Origin: Halorarum halophilum | Lineage (GTDB): Archaea > Halobacteriota > Halobacteria > Halobacteriales > Haloferacaceae | Assembly (NCBI RefSeq): GCF_013401515.1 | Contig: NZ_CP058529.1 | Location: 3,614,616 to 3,678,615 of the forward strand | Reading direction: 5' to 3' | DNA length: 64,000 bases | Part shown: piece by piece, positions 16,459 through 27,688 of the stretch | Layout: the number at the start of each line of letters is the position of its first letter | Position numbering within the stretch: the stretch's first letter is position 1 | Made by a program: the position numbers and the translations under genes | The notes under the pieces: model-generated | Database searches by the model: none | What the model was told of the DNA's origin: nothing | The model's input: only the letters and a program-made list of their open reading frames with translations

Positions 16459-16466
16459 CTTAAGAA
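16459..16466 (+). promoter_or_regulatory. TATA-like box of the NCS2 permease gene
   Basis: GCTTAAGA lies 22-29 bases before the ATG at 16488, fitting a leaderless transcript. It stands between the two candidate operators. Confidence 0.5.
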
Positions 16467-16469
16467 TGG

Positions 16470-16487
16470 TGTTCACAAGCGTGCAAT
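16470..16487. promoter_or_regulatory. Candidate proximal operator of the NCS2 permease
   Basis: GTGTTCACAAGCGTGCAA begins at 16469-16470 and ends right at the start codon. It shares TCACA-N3-GTGCAA with the upstream site. Binding here would cover the transcription start and so repress. Confidence 0.45.
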
Positions 16488-17912
16488 ATGGCGTTGTCAG
16501 ATTCGCTGTCGTCGTACTTCGACTTCGCTGAGAACGGCACGGACCTCCGGACGGAGGTCGTGGCGGGGATCACGACGTTCCTGACGATGAGTTACATCGT
16601 CGTGGTGAACCCGAGCATCCTCGTCGGCATCCGGGAGGGCGCCGAAGGCGGGCCGAAGCCCGGCATCATCGTCCAGGGCGCGTCCTACGCGGAGACCGTC
16701 CAGATGGTCGCCGTCGTCACCCTCATCGCCGCCGCCGTTGCGACGTTCGTGATGGCCCTGTACGCGAAGCGCCCCTTCGGCCAGGCGCCGGGGCTGGGAC
16801 TGAACGCCTTCTTCGCGTTCACCGTGGTCGGCGCGCTCGGCGTTCCGTGGCAGACGGCCCTCGCGGCTGTCGTCGTCGAGGGGCTCCTCTTCATCGTCCT
16901 CACCGTGGTCGGCGCCCGCGAGTACATCATCCGGGTGTTCCCGGAACCGGTGAAGCTCGCGGTCGGGACCGGTATCGGCCTCTTCCTCGCGCTCATCGGC
17001 CTGGAGGAGATGCACATCGTCGTCTCCGACCCCGCGACGTACGTCACCCTCGGAAACGTCGCCTCCGAACCGATCGCCATCCTCTCGGTCGTCGGGCTGT
17101 TCCTCACCTTCGGGCTGTACGCCCGCGGGGTGAAGGGCTCCATCGTCATCGGCATCATCGCGACCACGTTGTTCGGCTACGCCGTCACCGCGTTCGGGCC
17201 GGTCGCGGCCGACGCCGGACTGGTCGGGAACCTCTCCGCGAGCGCGACCTACGACATCACGCCGCTGGCCGGCGCGTTCGTCGGCGGGCTGACGAACGTC
17301 GACGCGTTCGCCTTCTCGCTCATCGTGTTCACGTTCTTCTTCGTCGACTTCTTCGACACGGCGGGGACGCTCACCGGCGTCTCGCAGGTCGCGGGCTTCC
17401 TCGACGAGGACGGGAACCTCCCGGACATCGAGCGGCCGCTGATGGCCGACGCGATCGGGACCACCGTCGGCGGCATGCTCGGCACCTCGACGGTGACGAC
17501 GTACATCGAGTCCGCCTCCGGCGTGGAGGAGGGCGGTCGGACCGGCATGACCGCCCTCGTCGTCGCGGCGCTGTTCCTCGCCTCGCTCCTCATCGTCCCG
17601 CTCGCCTCCGCGGTGCCGCTGTACGCGAGCCACATCGCGCTCGTCGTCATCGGCGTCGTCATGCTGCGCAACGTCGTCGAGGTCGCTTGGGAGGACCTCA
17701 CCCACGCCATCCCGGCGGGGATGACGGTGCTCGTCATGCCGTTCACGTTCTCCATCGCCTACGGCATCGCCGCGGGCATCATCTCCTACCCCATCGTGAA
17801 GCTCGCGGCGGGCCGCGTGGACGAGACGCGTCCCGGCCACTGGGTGCTCGCGGGCGCGTTCGTCCTCTACTTCGTCGTCCGCACGGGCGGCGTCCTCACG
17901 TCGGCCGTCTAA
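16488..17912 (+). CDS. NCS2-family permease, AzgA-type purine transporter
   Basis: The 474-residue protein has about twelve to fourteen membrane segments and AzgA-type signatures: TEVVAGITTFLTMSYIVVVNP near residues 21-41, KRPFGQAPGLGLNAFFAFT around 87-105, and FFFVDFFDTAGTLTGVS followed by GTSTVTTYIESASGVEEGGR. These mark the NCS2/AzgA branch that imports hypoxanthine, adenine or guanine with protons. The upstream gfcR gene reads in the same direction, with candidate operators in between. Substrate choice among purines is uncertain. Confidence 0.88.
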   Translation: MALSDSLSSYFDFAENGTDLRTEVVAGITTFLTMSYIVVVNPSILVGIREGAEGGPKPGIIVQGASYAETVQMVAVVTLIAAAVATFVMALYAKRPFGQAPGLGLNAFFAFTVVGALGVPWQTALAAVVVEGLLFIVLTVVGAREYIIRVFPEPVKLAVGTGIGLFLALIGLEEMHIVVSDPATYVTLGNVASEPIAILSVVGLFLTFGLYARGVKGSIVIGIIATTLFGYAVTAFGPVAADAGLVGNLSASATYDITPLAGAFVGGLTNVDAFAFSLIVFTFFFVDFFDTAGTLTGVSQVAGFLDEDGNLPDIERPLMADAIGTTVGGMLGTSTVTTYIESASGVEEGGRTGMTALVVAALFLASLLIVPLASAVPLYASHIALVVIGVVMLRNVVEVAWEDLTHAIPAGMTVLVMPFTFSIAYGIAAGIISYPIVKLAAGRVDETRPGHWVLAGAFVLYFVVRTGGVLTSAV

Positions 17913-17958
17913 CCGGGAAGCACAAGAGTTTCATCCGACGCCGGCCCTTCCGGTATCG

Positions 17959-19368
17959 ATGGACCTCCGCTCGGTCTCGCGCCGTAATCTCGTGCGAGTC
18001 GTCGTGCTCTGTTGCGTTCTCGGACTGTTCCTCCCCGCGCTCGGCCAGGCGGTCGTCCCTGAGGAGTCCGGGACACCGGGCACCGTCGGCCTCGAACCGG
18101 GGACCGTCGAGTCGGAGGCGAACGGCTCGACGGTCGTCGGCATCCAGGGCTTCCACTTCGAGGGCCAGGGGTCGACGAAGAAGCCCGCGCGGCTCGTCTC
18201 GGTCGCCCCGAACGGCTCGACAGAGTGGGTGTACGACGGCACGAGCCGCGGAGCCGTGTGGTTCTACGACGTCGACCCGCTGCCGAACGGGAACCTCCTC
18301 GTCGTCTCCACGAACCCCCGCGGCACGACCGTCTTCGAACTCGACCCGGAGACGCGCGAGCGCGCCTGGACGGAGACGTTCGACATCCACGACACCCACG
18401 ACGTAGAGAAGCTCCCGAACGGCGACCTGCTCGTGGCGAACATGCGCCAGTGGAACGAGTCGACCGGCCGGTCGGACGACCGCGTGTTCGTGTACAACCG
18501 CTCGACCGAGGAGATCGACTGGGAGTGGACGTTCCGTAACCACTACCCCGAGTCGACCGACGGCGGCTACAGCGAGGACTGGACCCACGTCAACGACGTG
18601 GAGCGCATCGCCGAGGGCCAGTACCTCGTCTCGCCGCGCAACTTCGACCAGGCCATCGTCATCAACCGGTCGACGAAGGAGATCGACTACCAGCTCGGCT
18701 CCGACGGCGACCACTCCGTGATGAACGAACAGCACAACCCCGACTGGCTGCTGAGCGAGGAGGGGAACCCCGTCATCCTCGTCGCCGACTCGGAGAACGA
18801 CCGCGTGGTCGAGTACGAGAAGCGGGGCGACGAGTGGGAACGCGTCTGGGAGGTCGGGACGGATCAGCTCTCGTGGCCGCGCGACGCCGACAGGCTCCCC
18901 AACGGTAACACGCTCATCACGGACTCGCTGAACCACCGCGTCATCGAGGTGACGCCCGAGGGGCGGATCGTCTGGGAGTACTACGCCACGTGGGGCCCGT
19001 ACGACGCCGAACGGGTCGCCCACGGCGGCGGGTCGAACGGCCCGACGATGTCCGACCAGGGTGTCTCCGGCGAGTACCGCATCCACGGGAGCGCGGGGCT
19101 GATCGCCGGAACAGGCGACTCGATGACGTTCTCGGCGGCGGTCCGGAACACCTTCGCAGGCACGCCGCTCTCGGGCGTCGCGTCCGAGTTCGCCACCACG
19201 TGGGCACACGTCACGCCGTGGATCCGCCCGGTGTGGATGGGTCCGTGGGCGTTCGTCTCCGCGGTACTCGGCGCGCTCGTGGTGCTCGGGTGGCTGGTCG
19301 CCGAACTCGTGCTGGCGCGCGGCCGCGTGCTCGAGGCGTTCGAGCGCGTCCGCGGTTCCTGGGGCTGA
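17959..19368 (+). CDS. Membrane-anchored arylsulfotransferase-family protein
   Basis: The 469-residue protein has an N-terminal membrane segment (about residues 14-35) and a C-terminal one (GPWAFVSAVLGALVVLGWLV), with a beta-propeller between. Propeller blades repeat a P-N-G-(N/D) turn: DPLPNGNLLVV, EKLPNGDLLVA and RLPNGNTLIT. Histidines lie at the expected blade positions (DTHDVE, WTHVND, QHNPDW, LNHRVI). This matches the arylsulfotransferase family, which in bacteria moves sulfuryl groups between phenols using a catalytic histidine. Whether the archaeal members transfer sulfate is not established. The fold faces outside the cell. Confidence 0.8.
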   Translation: MDLRSVSRRNLVRVVVLCCVLGLFLPALGQAVVPEESGTPGTVGLEPGTVESEANGSTVVGIQGFHFEGQGSTKKPARLVSVAPNGSTEWVYDGTSRGAVWFYDVDPLPNGNLLVVSTNPRGTTVFELDPETRERAWTETFDIHDTHDVEKLPNGDLLVANMRQWNESTGRSDDRVFVYNRSTEEIDWEWTFRNHYPESTDGGYSEDWTHVNDVERIAEGQYLVSPRNFDQAIVINRSTKEIDYQLGSDGDHSVMNEQHNPDWLLSEEGNPVILVADSENDRVVEYEKRGDEWERVWEVGTDQLSWPRDADRLPNGNTLITDSLNHRVIEVTPEGRIVWEYYATWGPYDAERVAHGGGSNGPTMSDQGVSGEYRIHGSAGLIAGTGDSMTFSAAVRNTFAGTPLSGVASEFATTWAHVTPWIRPVWMGPWAFVSAVLGALVVLGWLVAELVLARGRVLEAFERVRGSWG

Positions 19369-19435
19369 CGTCCGGTCCCCTCCCCCGTCGATTCGCGTCC
19401 GCCCGCCGGACGGCACCGGGGGAGTTCCGCAAACA

Positions 19436-19444
19436 CCTTATACG
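19436..19444 (+). promoter_or_regulatory. TATA-like box of the ATP synthase operon
   Basis: CCTTATACG lies 33-41 bases before the atpH ATG at 19477. This predicts a leader of about 8-12 bases. It is the only clear promoter before atpH. Confidence 0.5.
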
Positions 19445-19476
19445 CAGGTCGTACAATCCCCAAACGACGAATACCT

Positions 19477-19809
19477 ATGCCGAGACCCGAAGTTCTCGAA
19501 CGCGTGAAAGAGGCCGAAGCCGACGCCAAGGACATCGTGGCGGAGGCGGAGGCCGATCGGGAGGAACGGCTCGCGGACGCCCGGGAACGGGCGGACGCGA
19601 TCGTCTCCGAGGCCGAGCGCGAGGCCGAGGAGATGGAGGCTGAACGCCTCGCGACGGCTCGCGAGGAGATCGAACGGGAGCGCGAGGAGGTCCTCGAGGA
19701 GGGCCGCCGCCGGCGGGCCGAGCTCGTCGCGGAGGCCGAGGACAACACCGAGGGGGCCGTCGCGTTCGCGGTCGAGCGGTTCGAGGAGGCGGTACATGCT
19801 CAGACCTGA
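19477..19809 (+). CDS. atpH: A-type ATP synthase subunit H
   Basis: The 110-residue protein is almost entirely a charged coiled coil (EAEADAKDIVAEAEADREER and onward). It is the first gene of the A1Ao ATP synthase operon. With subunit E it forms the peripheral stalk that holds the catalytic head against rotation. The length fits archaeal AhaH-type subunits. Its end overlaps the atpI start by 14 bases, so translation is probably coupled. Confidence 0.88.
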   Translation: MPRPEVLERVKEAEADAKDIVAEAEADREERLADARERADAIVSEAEREAEEMEAERLATAREEIEREREEVLEEGRRRRAELVAEAEDNTEGAVAFAVERFEEAVHAQT

Positions 19810-22030
19810 GCGGATGAGCAAGGTCTCGGTGACCGGCTCCAAACGCGTCATGGAGTCCGTCATCGAGGCCGTACACGAGCTGAACCTGCTGCACGTCACC
19901 GACTACAACGACTCGTGGCAGGGCTTCAGACCCGGGAACCCGGTCGAGGGCGCGGAAGCGGCGGCCGACAAGCTGGTGACCGTCCGCTCGCTCGAGTCGA
20001 TCCTCGGCGTGGACGAGGACGAGGCCGGTCCGGCCCGCGTCCTCGACGACGAGGCGCTCGAGTCGGAACTCGCGGACGTCCGCGAGCGCGTGAACGAACT
20101 CGACGATCGACGCGACCGCATCCAGGGCGAACTCCGCGACGTGGAGGAGCGCGTCGAGGCGGTCGAGCCGTTCGCCGACCTCGACATCGACCTGGACCTC
20201 CTGCAGGGGTACGACACGCTGCAGGTCGCCGTCGGCGAGGGCGACCGGGACGCCGTCGAGCGCACGCTGCTCGAGGCGGACGCCATCGACGAGTTCGAGG
20301 TGTACGAGGGCGACGGTACCATCGCCGTGTTCGCCCGGACCACGCCGTCCGCGGACGAGGGCGCGCTGGCCGACGCGCTGGTGAGCGCGGAGTTCGCGAC
20401 CGTCGAGGTGCCCGAGGTGACGGGCGAGCGCGTCAGTCCCGCGGCGCACCTTGAGGAACTCGAGTCGCGCCGCCGCGAACTCGAGTCGGACCTCGAGGAG
20501 GTCGAGGGCGAACTCGAGACGGTGAAGCGGGACACGGCCGGCTTCCTGCTCGCCGCCGAGGAACAGCTCACCATCGAGGTCCAGAAGACCGAGGCGCCCC
20601 TCTCGTTCGCGACGACCGACAACTCGTTCGTCGCTGAGGGGTGGATCCCGACCGAGCGGTACACCGAGTTCGCGAGCGCGATCCAGGACGCGGTCGGCAG
20701 CCACGCCGAGGTCGAGGAGCTCGAACGCGCCGCGTTCGGCGCCGACGGCGAGGTCCAACTGCGCGAGGACGTCCCGACGGAAGCGGGCGAGCCGCAACAC
20801 GCGGAGGAGCAGGAGGACGAGGCCGAGGAGGAGCCGCAGCGAGCGGTCGCCGACGGCTCCGGCGGCGCGGTCGTGATGCGGAACGACCAGCCCCCGGTGG
20901 TGCAGGACAACCCCAGCATCGTCCGGCCGTTCGAGGTGCTCGTGCAGGCGGTCGGTCGGCCCCAGTACAGGGAGTTCGACCCGACGGTCATCCTGTTCCT
21001 CACGTTCCCGGCGTTCTTCGGGTTCATGATCGGGGACCTCGGCTACGGGGCGCTCTACACCCTCATCGGGTACTACCTCTACAGCAACTTCGACTCGAAG
21101 GCGTTCAAGAGCATGGGCGGGGTCACGATCGCCTCCGGCCTGTTCACAATGCTGTTCGGGATCCTCTACGGCGAGGTCTTCGGGCTCCACCTGATCGCGG
21201 AGTACGTCTGGGGCGGCAGCGCGCCCATCCACAAGGGCCTCCAGCCGGCGAACATCTACTGGGCCCAGACGTGGCTCGTCGTGAGCGTCATGCTCGCGCT
21301 GATCCACCTCAACATCGGGTACGTCTTCGGCTTCATCGAGGAGCTAGAGTTCCACGGCTTCTGGGCGGCCCTGACCGAGAAGGGGTCGTGGCTGCTCAGC
21401 ATGAACGGCCTCTGGCTGTTCGTGTTCAGCCGGCTGTTCACGAGCCGGAAGCCCGACTTCATCTTCCAGGTGTTCAACGAGGGGAGCGGCGCCGCGTTCG
21501 AACTCGGCTTCACGGGCTTCCCGGCCGTCGTCGGCTGGGTCGGCCTCGCGATGTTCCTGGGCGGCGCCGTGCTGCTCGGTCTCGGCGCCCCCGCGGAGCT
21601 GCTGGAGATCTTCGACGTGCTCGTCAACGTGCTCTCGTACACCCGGATCGCCGCGGTGCTGCTCGCCAAGGCGGGGATGGCGTTCGTCGTCAACCTCCTG
21701 TTCTTCGGCGTGTTCGTCACCGGCACGGGCGACCACGCTGAGTGGCACTTCGCCACGAGCCACATGTACCACCCTGGGGAGATGTACCACGGTCACGAGG
21801 TGACGAGCGTCATGTTCCCCGGGCTCATGCACGGGGGCGTCGCGTCGCTCGTCGGCGGGCTGCTCATCCTGGTCATCGGCCACCTGCTGGTGCTGGCGCT
21901 GGGCGTCACGTCCGCCGGCCTGCAGGCCGTCCGTCTCCAGTACTACGAGTTCTTCACGAAGTTCTTCGACGGCGGCGGCACCGCGTACGAACCGTTCGGT
22001 CACGAGCGGAGCCACACCGCCGAAGAATAA
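19796..22030 (+). CDS. atpI: A-type ATP synthase subunit I (a subunit)
   Basis: The 744-residue protein has a cytoplasmic N-terminal half with coiled-coil stretches (about residues 80-130 and 220-250) and a C-terminal half with seven or eight membrane segments. The conserved arginine of the ion path lies in LSYTRIAAVLLAKAGMAF near residue 617. Together with the K ring it forms the ion channel of the membrane sector. Residues about 320-360 are an acidic, low-complexity insert (EEQEDEAEEEPQ), a likely halophilic surface linker. The ATG at 19796 lies inside the atpH end. Confidence 0.93.
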   Translation: MLRPERMSKVSVTGSKRVMESVIEAVHELNLLHVTDYNDSWQGFRPGNPVEGAEAAADKLVTVRSLESILGVDEDEAGPARVLDDEALESELADVRERVNELDDRRDRIQGELRDVEERVEAVEPFADLDIDLDLLQGYDTLQVAVGEGDRDAVERTLLEADAIDEFEVYEGDGTIAVFARTTPSADEGALADALVSAEFATVEVPEVTGERVSPAAHLEELESRRRELESDLEEVEGELETVKRDTAGFLLAAEEQLTIEVQKTEAPLSFATTDNSFVAEGWIPTERYTEFASAIQDAVGSHAEVEELERAAFGADGEVQLREDVPTEAGEPQHAEEQEDEAEEEPQRAVADGSGGAVVMRNDQPPVVQDNPSIVRPFEVLVQAVGRPQYREFDPTVILFLTFPAFFGFMIGDLGYGALYTLIGYYLYSNFDSKAFKSMGGVTIASGLFTMLFGILYGEVFGLHLIAEYVWGGSAPIHKGLQPANIYWAQTWLVVSVMLALIHLNIGYVFGFIEELEFHGFWAALTEKGSWLLSMNGLWLFVFSRLFTSRKPDFIFQVFNEGSGAAFELGFTGFPAVVGWVGLAMFLGGAVLLGLGAPAELLEIFDVLVNVLSYTRIAAVLLAKAGMAFVVNLLFFGVFVTGTGDHAEWHFATSHMYHPGEMYHGHEVTSVMFPGLMHGGVASLVGGLLILVIGHLLVLALGVTSAGLQAVRLQYYEFFTKFFDGGGTAYEPFGHERSHTAEE

Positions 22031-22122
22031 CTTCGATCGGGGACACGTTTTCCGTCGCAGGTGCGGGCAGCAACTGCTCCTAGACCCCCGTATTCGGCCG
22101 CCTCGGTCGACGTGATTGGGAA

Positions 22123-22131
22123 GCTTTATGG
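22123..22131 (+). promoter_or_regulatory. Candidate internal promoter before atpK
   Basis: GCTTTATGG lies in the 158-base gap between atpI and atpK, the only sizeable gap in the operon. It would start a transcript about 35-40 bases before the atpK ATG. An extra promoter here would fit the need for many K subunits per complex. Confidence 0.4.
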
Positions 22132-22188
22132 CCTCCGTAGGTGCAAATTCCGACTGTCCGGAGACAGGCACACCGCCAAAACAAACCA

Positions 22189-22443
22189 ATGATTGACACT
22201 ATTCCCGAGTTGGCAAACGTCGTACTGCAGGACAGTGGAGCAGCAGCCATCCCGCCGACCGCAGCAGCCGCCCTCGCAGTCGGGCTCGCTGCCTTCGGTG
22301 CGGGATACGCCGAGCGCGGCATCGGTTCCGCCGCGGTGGGTGCCGTCGCGGAGGACGAGAACCTGTTCGTCACGGGCCTGATCTTCACGGTCCTGCCGGA
22401 GACTCTCGTCATCCTCGCGCTGGTCACCTTCTTCCTGGTGTAA
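22189..22443 (+). CDS. atpK: A-type ATP synthase subunit K (proteolipid ring)
   Basis: This 84-residue proteolipid has two membrane helices, the first rich in alanine and glycine (AAAALAVGLAAFGAGYAERG) and the second with FTVLPETLVILALVTFF. The carboxylate that binds the transported ion is E71 in PET. It is a single hairpin, not the doubled form of some methanogens. Many copies make the rotating membrane ring. Identity of the coupling ion (protons in haloarchaea as far as known) is not decided by sequence alone. Confidence 0.93.
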   Translation: MIDTIPELANVVLQDSGAAAIPPTAAAALAVGLAAFGAGYAERGIGSAAVGAVAEDENLFVTGLIFTVLPETLVILALVTFFLV

Positions 22444-22464
22444 CTCCCGACCACCTCCTTTACC

Positions 22465-23049
22465 ATGAGTTTGGATACTGTCGTCGAGGACATTCGAGAA
22501 GAAGCCCGCGCGCGTGCGGAGGAAATCCGCGGAGAGGGCGAGGACCGCGCCGACGAGATCGTCGCCGAGGCTGAGGCCGAGGCCGAGCGCATCCGCGAGG
22601 AGCGCGAGGCAAGCGTCGAGCGGCAGATCGCCCAGGAGCGCGAACAGGCGCTCTCCAGCGCGAAGCTCGAGGCCAAGCAGGAGCGCCTCGAGGCCCGCCG
22701 CGACGCGCTCCAGTCCGTTCGCGACGAGGTCGAGGCCGCGATCGCCTCCCTCGAGGGCGAACGGCGCGAGGAGCTGACCCGCGAGCTGCTGGACCAGGCG
22801 GCCGGGGAGTTCGACGGGGACGAGACCGTCTCCGTCTACGGCCGGGCCGAGGACGAGGAACTGCTCACCCGGATCCTCTCGGAGTACGAGGGCTGGTCCT
22901 ACGCCGGCGACCGGGACTGTCTCGGCGGCGTCGTCGTCGAGAGCGAGGAGTCCCGCGTCCGGGTCAACAACACGTTCGACTCGGTGCTCGAGGGCGTCTG
23001 GGAGGACAACCTCAAGGAACTGAGCGACCGACTGTTCGACGATGAGTAG
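22465..23049 (+). CDS. atpE: A-type ATP synthase subunit E
   Basis: The 194-residue protein has a long charged coiled coil (residues about 5-95) and a globular C-terminal domain (SVYGRAEDEELLTRIL and onward). With subunit H it makes the peripheral stalks. Length is normal. It starts 21 bases after atpK and overlaps atpC by eight bases. Confidence 0.92.
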   Translation: MSLDTVVEDIREEARARAEEIRGEGEDRADEIVAEAEAEAERIREEREASVERQIAQEREQALSSAKLEAKQERLEARRDALQSVRDEVEAAIASLEGERREELTRELLDQAAGEFDGDETVSVYGRAEDEELLTRILSEYEGWSYAGDRDCLGGVVVESEESRVRVNNTFDSVLEGVWEDNLKELSDRLFDDE

Positions 23050-24091
23050 CAGCGCCGGGACGTCCAATCCGGAGTACGTGAACGCCCGCGTCCGTTCCCG
23101 ACGCGGCGCGCTGTACGACAACGACGACTACCGCAAGCTGGTCCGGATGAGCCCCGCGGAGATCGCCCGCTTCATGGAGGACTCCGCCTACGAGGAGCAG
23201 ATCAACGAGCTGGGCTCCCGGTACTCCGGCGTCGACCTCATCGAGTACGCGCTGAACCGCAACCTCGCGGAGCAGTTCGAGGACATCCTCGACTGGTGCG
23301 AGGGTCGGCTGTACGATCAGGTGGCCCGCTACCTCCGCAAGTTCGACGCGTGGAACGTGAAGACGGTGCTCCGCGGGCTGTACGCCGACGCGGAGCGCGA
23401 GTCGGTCGAGGCCGACCTCATCCGCGCCGGCGAGTTCGACGAAGCCCGGATCGGGCGACTGCTCGACGTCGGCACCATCGAGGAGGCCGTCGAAGTGCTG
23501 TCGGACACCCCGTTCGGTCCCGGGCTCGAGGACGCGTACAGCGACTACGAGTCCAGCGACGTGCTGGTCCCGCTCGAGAACGCGGTCGACCGCGCGTACT
23601 ACGAACTGCTCTCGACGAGCGACCTCTCCGGCGAGGCGCTCGCCGAGTACCGCGAGTTCCTGGAGTCGGAGATCGACTTCCGGAACGCCATCAACGCGCT
23701 TCGGCTCGCCCGGTCGGGCGCCGACGTCGACCCCTCGGAGTACTACATCGAGGGCGGCGTCCTGTTCTCGGCCGAGGAGCTACGAGTGCTCGCGAGCAAC
23801 CCCGACGAACTCGTCCAGCGCGTCCGCGACAGCCGCTACGGGGAGGACCTGTCGGCGGCGTTGACGGAGCTCGAGGAGGCCGAGAGCCTCATCGGTTTCG
23901 AGCACGCACTGGAGGCCGCGTTGCTGGAGTACGCGGACTCGCTCGGCCACGTCTACCCGCTGTCGGTGACGCCCGTGGTGTCGTACATCCTCGCGAAGGA
24001 GCGGGAGGTCGACAACATCCGCGCCATCGCCCGCGGGAAGGAGGCCGGGCTCTCCGAGGACGAGATTGAGGACGAACTGGTGATCCTATGA
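23042..24091 (+). CDS. atpC: A-type ATP synthase subunit C
   Basis: The 349-residue, mostly helical protein is the central socket that links the shaft to the K ring (the d subunit of vacuolar ATPases). Conserved segments include NPEYVNARVRSRRGALYD at the N-terminus and NIRAIARGKEAGLSEDEI at the end, which is typical of the family. It overlaps atpE by eight bases and atpF by four, indicating coupled translation. Confidence 0.92.
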   Translation: MSSSAGTSNPEYVNARVRSRRGALYDNDDYRKLVRMSPAEIARFMEDSAYEEQINELGSRYSGVDLIEYALNRNLAEQFEDILDWCEGRLYDQVARYLRKFDAWNVKTVLRGLYADAERESVEADLIRAGEFDEARIGRLLDVGTIEEAVEVLSDTPFGPGLEDAYSDYESSDVLVPLENAVDRAYYELLSTSDLSGEALAEYREFLESEIDFRNAINALRLARSGADVDPSEYYIEGGVLFSAEELRVLASNPDELVQRVRDSRYGEDLSAALTELEEAESLIGFEHALEAALLEYADSLGHVYPLSVTPVVSYILAKEREVDNIRAIARGKEAGLSEDEIEDELVIL

Positions 24092-24423
24092 GTCAGGAGA
24101 TCGCGGTCATCGGCAGCCCCGAGTTCACGACGGGCTTCCGGCTCGCCGGCGTCCGCAAGTGCGAGAACGTCGCGGACGACGAGAAGGACGAGCGGCTCGA
24201 CGACGCCGTTGAGCGCACGCTCGAGGACGACGACGTCGGCATCGTCGTGATGCGCGACGAGGACCTCGATCACCTCTCGCGGACCGTCCGCCGGTCCGCC
24301 GAGGGGAGCGTCGAGCCCGTGCTCGTCACGCTCGGCGGCGGCGCCGGGAGCGGCCTGCGCGAACAGATCAAGCGCGCCATCGGAATCGACTTGATGGCGG
24401 AGGACGACGAGGAAGACAACTAG
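24088..24423 (+). CDS. atpF: A-type ATP synthase subunit F
   Basis: The 111-residue protein has the Rossmann-like fold of subunit F, with IAVIGSPEFTTGFRLAGVRK at the N-terminus (GSPEFTTGFRLAG is the family signature) and a C-terminal helix (LREQIKRAIGIDL). It sits on the central shaft and affects catalytic control. It overlaps atpC by four bases and precedes atpA by three bases. Confidence 0.93.
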   Translation: MSQEIAVIGSPEFTTGFRLAGVRKCENVADDEKDERLDDAVERTLEDDDVGIVVMRDEDLDHLSRTVRRSAEGSVEPVLVTLGGGAGSGLREQIKRAIGIDLMAEDDEEDN

Positions 24424-24426
24424 ACA

Positions 24427-26190
<1,764 letters not shown>

Positions 26191-26194
26191 ACCA

Positions 26195-27625
26195 ATGAAA
26201 GAGTACCAGACAATCACGGAGATCAGCGGCCCCCTGGTGTACGCCGAGGTCGACGAACCCGTTGGCTACGACGAGATCGTCGAGATCGAGACCCCCGGCG
26301 GCGACACCAAGCGCGGCCAGGTCCTCGAGAGCGAGGAGGGCATCGTCGCCATCCAGGTGTTCGAGGGGACCACCGGTATCGACCGCAACGCGTCCGTCCG
26401 CTTCCTGGGCGAGACGCTGAAGATGCCCGTCACCGAGGACCTCCTCGGTCGGGTTCTCGACGGTTCCGGCCAGCCGATCGACGGCGGCCCGGACATCGTC
26501 CCGGACGAGCGGCGCGACATCGTCGGCGCAGCCATCAACCCCGTCTCCCGGGAGTACCCCGAGGAGTTCATCCAGACCGGCGTGTCGTCGATCGACGGCA
26601 TGAACACGCTGGTGCGCGGCCAGAAGCTCCCCATCTTCTCGGCGTCGGGGCTCCCGCACAACGACCTGGCGCTGCAGATCGCGCGACAGGCGACCGTGCC
26701 GGAGGAGGCCGCCGAGGAGGGTGAGGAGGCGTCCGAGTTCGCCGTCATCTTCGGCGCGATGGGCATCACCCAGGAGGAGGCCAACGAGTTCATGGACGAC
26801 TTCGAGCGCACGGGCGCGCTGGAGCGCTCCGTCGTCTTCATGAACCTCGCGGACGACCCCGCAGTCGAGCGGACGGTCACCCCGCGGATGGCCCTGACGA
26901 CCGCCGAGTACCTCGCGTTCGACAAGGGGTACCACGTGCTCGTCATCCTGACGGACATGACCAACTACTGCGAGGCGCTCCGCGAGATCGGCGCGGCCCG
27001 CGAGGAGGTCCCGGGCCGGCGTGGCTACCCCGGGTACATGTACACCGACCTGGCGCAGCTGTACGAGCGCGCGGGCCGCATCGAGGGCCGCGAGGGCTCG
27101 GTGACGCAGATCCCCATCCTGACGATGCCGGGCGACGATGACACCCACCCGATCCCCGACCTGACGGGGTACATCACGGAGGGACAGATCTACGTCGACC
27201 GCGACCTGCACAGCCAGGGCATCCAGCCCCCGGTGCAGGTGCTGCCGAGCCTGTCGCGCCTGATGGACGACGGGATCGGCGAGGGCCTCACCCGTGAGGA
27301 CCACGGCGACGTCTCCGACCAGATGTACGCGGCGTACGCGGAGGGCGAGGACCTGCGCGACCTCGTGAACATCGTCGGTCGCGAGGCGCTCTCCGAGCGC
27401 GACAACAAGTACCTCGACTTCGCGGACCGCTTCGAGGAGGAGTTCGTCGAGCAGGGGTACGACACGAACCGCAGCATCGACGAGACCCTCGAGATCGGCT
27501 GGGACCTCCTCTCGACGCTGCCGGAGGAGGAACTCAACCGCATCGACGAGGACCTCATCAAGGAGCACTACCGCCGGGACGTCCCGGGCGACGAGGAGTC
27601 GGCCGAGGAAGTCTCAGCGGACTAG
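26195..27625 (+). CDS. atpB: A-type ATP synthase subunit B
   Basis: The 476-residue protein is the non-catalytic nucleotide-binding subunit. In place of a P-loop it has [19 protein letters not shown], the family signature of B subunits, followed by [15 protein letters not shown] and [12 protein letters not shown]. It alternates with subunit A in the hexameric head. The last 15 residues are an acidic tail. It begins four bases after atpA and is followed by a T-rich terminator. The next gene is on the opposite strand, so the head operon ends here. Confidence 0.95.
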   Translation: MKEYQTITEISGPLVYAEVDEPVGYDEIVEIETPGGDTKRGQVLESEEGIVAIQVFEGTTGIDRNASVRFLGETLKMPVTEDLLGRVLDGSGQPIDGGPDIVPDERRDIVGAAINPVSREYPEEFIQTGVSSIDGMNTLVRGQKLPIFSASGLPHNDLALQIARQATVPEEAAEEGEEASEFAVIFGAMGITQEEANEFMDDFERTGALERSVVFMNLADDPAVERTVTPRMALTTAEYLAFDKGYHVLVILTDMTNYCEALREIGAAREEVPGRRGYPGYMYTDLAQLYERAGRIEGREGSVTQIPILTMPGDDDTHPIPDLTGYITEGQIYVDRDLHSQGIQPPVQVLPSLSRLMDDGIGEGLTREDHGDVSDQMYAAYAEGEDLRDLVNIVGREALSERDNKYLDFADRFEEEFVEQGYDTNRSIDETLEIGWDLLSTLPEEELNRIDEDLIKEHYRRDVPGDEESAEEVSAD

Positions 27626-27627
27626 TC

Positions 27628-27651
27628 GGGTTTTTCGCTTCGGTTCTTTTC
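27628..27651 (+). terminator. T-rich terminator after atpB
   Basis: Directly after the atpB stop, the plus strand has TTTTT at 27631-27635 and TTCTTTT at 27644-27650, separated by GCTTCGG. Repeated T runs with no long hairpin are the usual archaeal intrinsic terminator form. Confidence 0.6.
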
Positions 27652-27688
27652 GGGTCGGCTCGATTCCTGGGGTGTTACGACGTCGACA

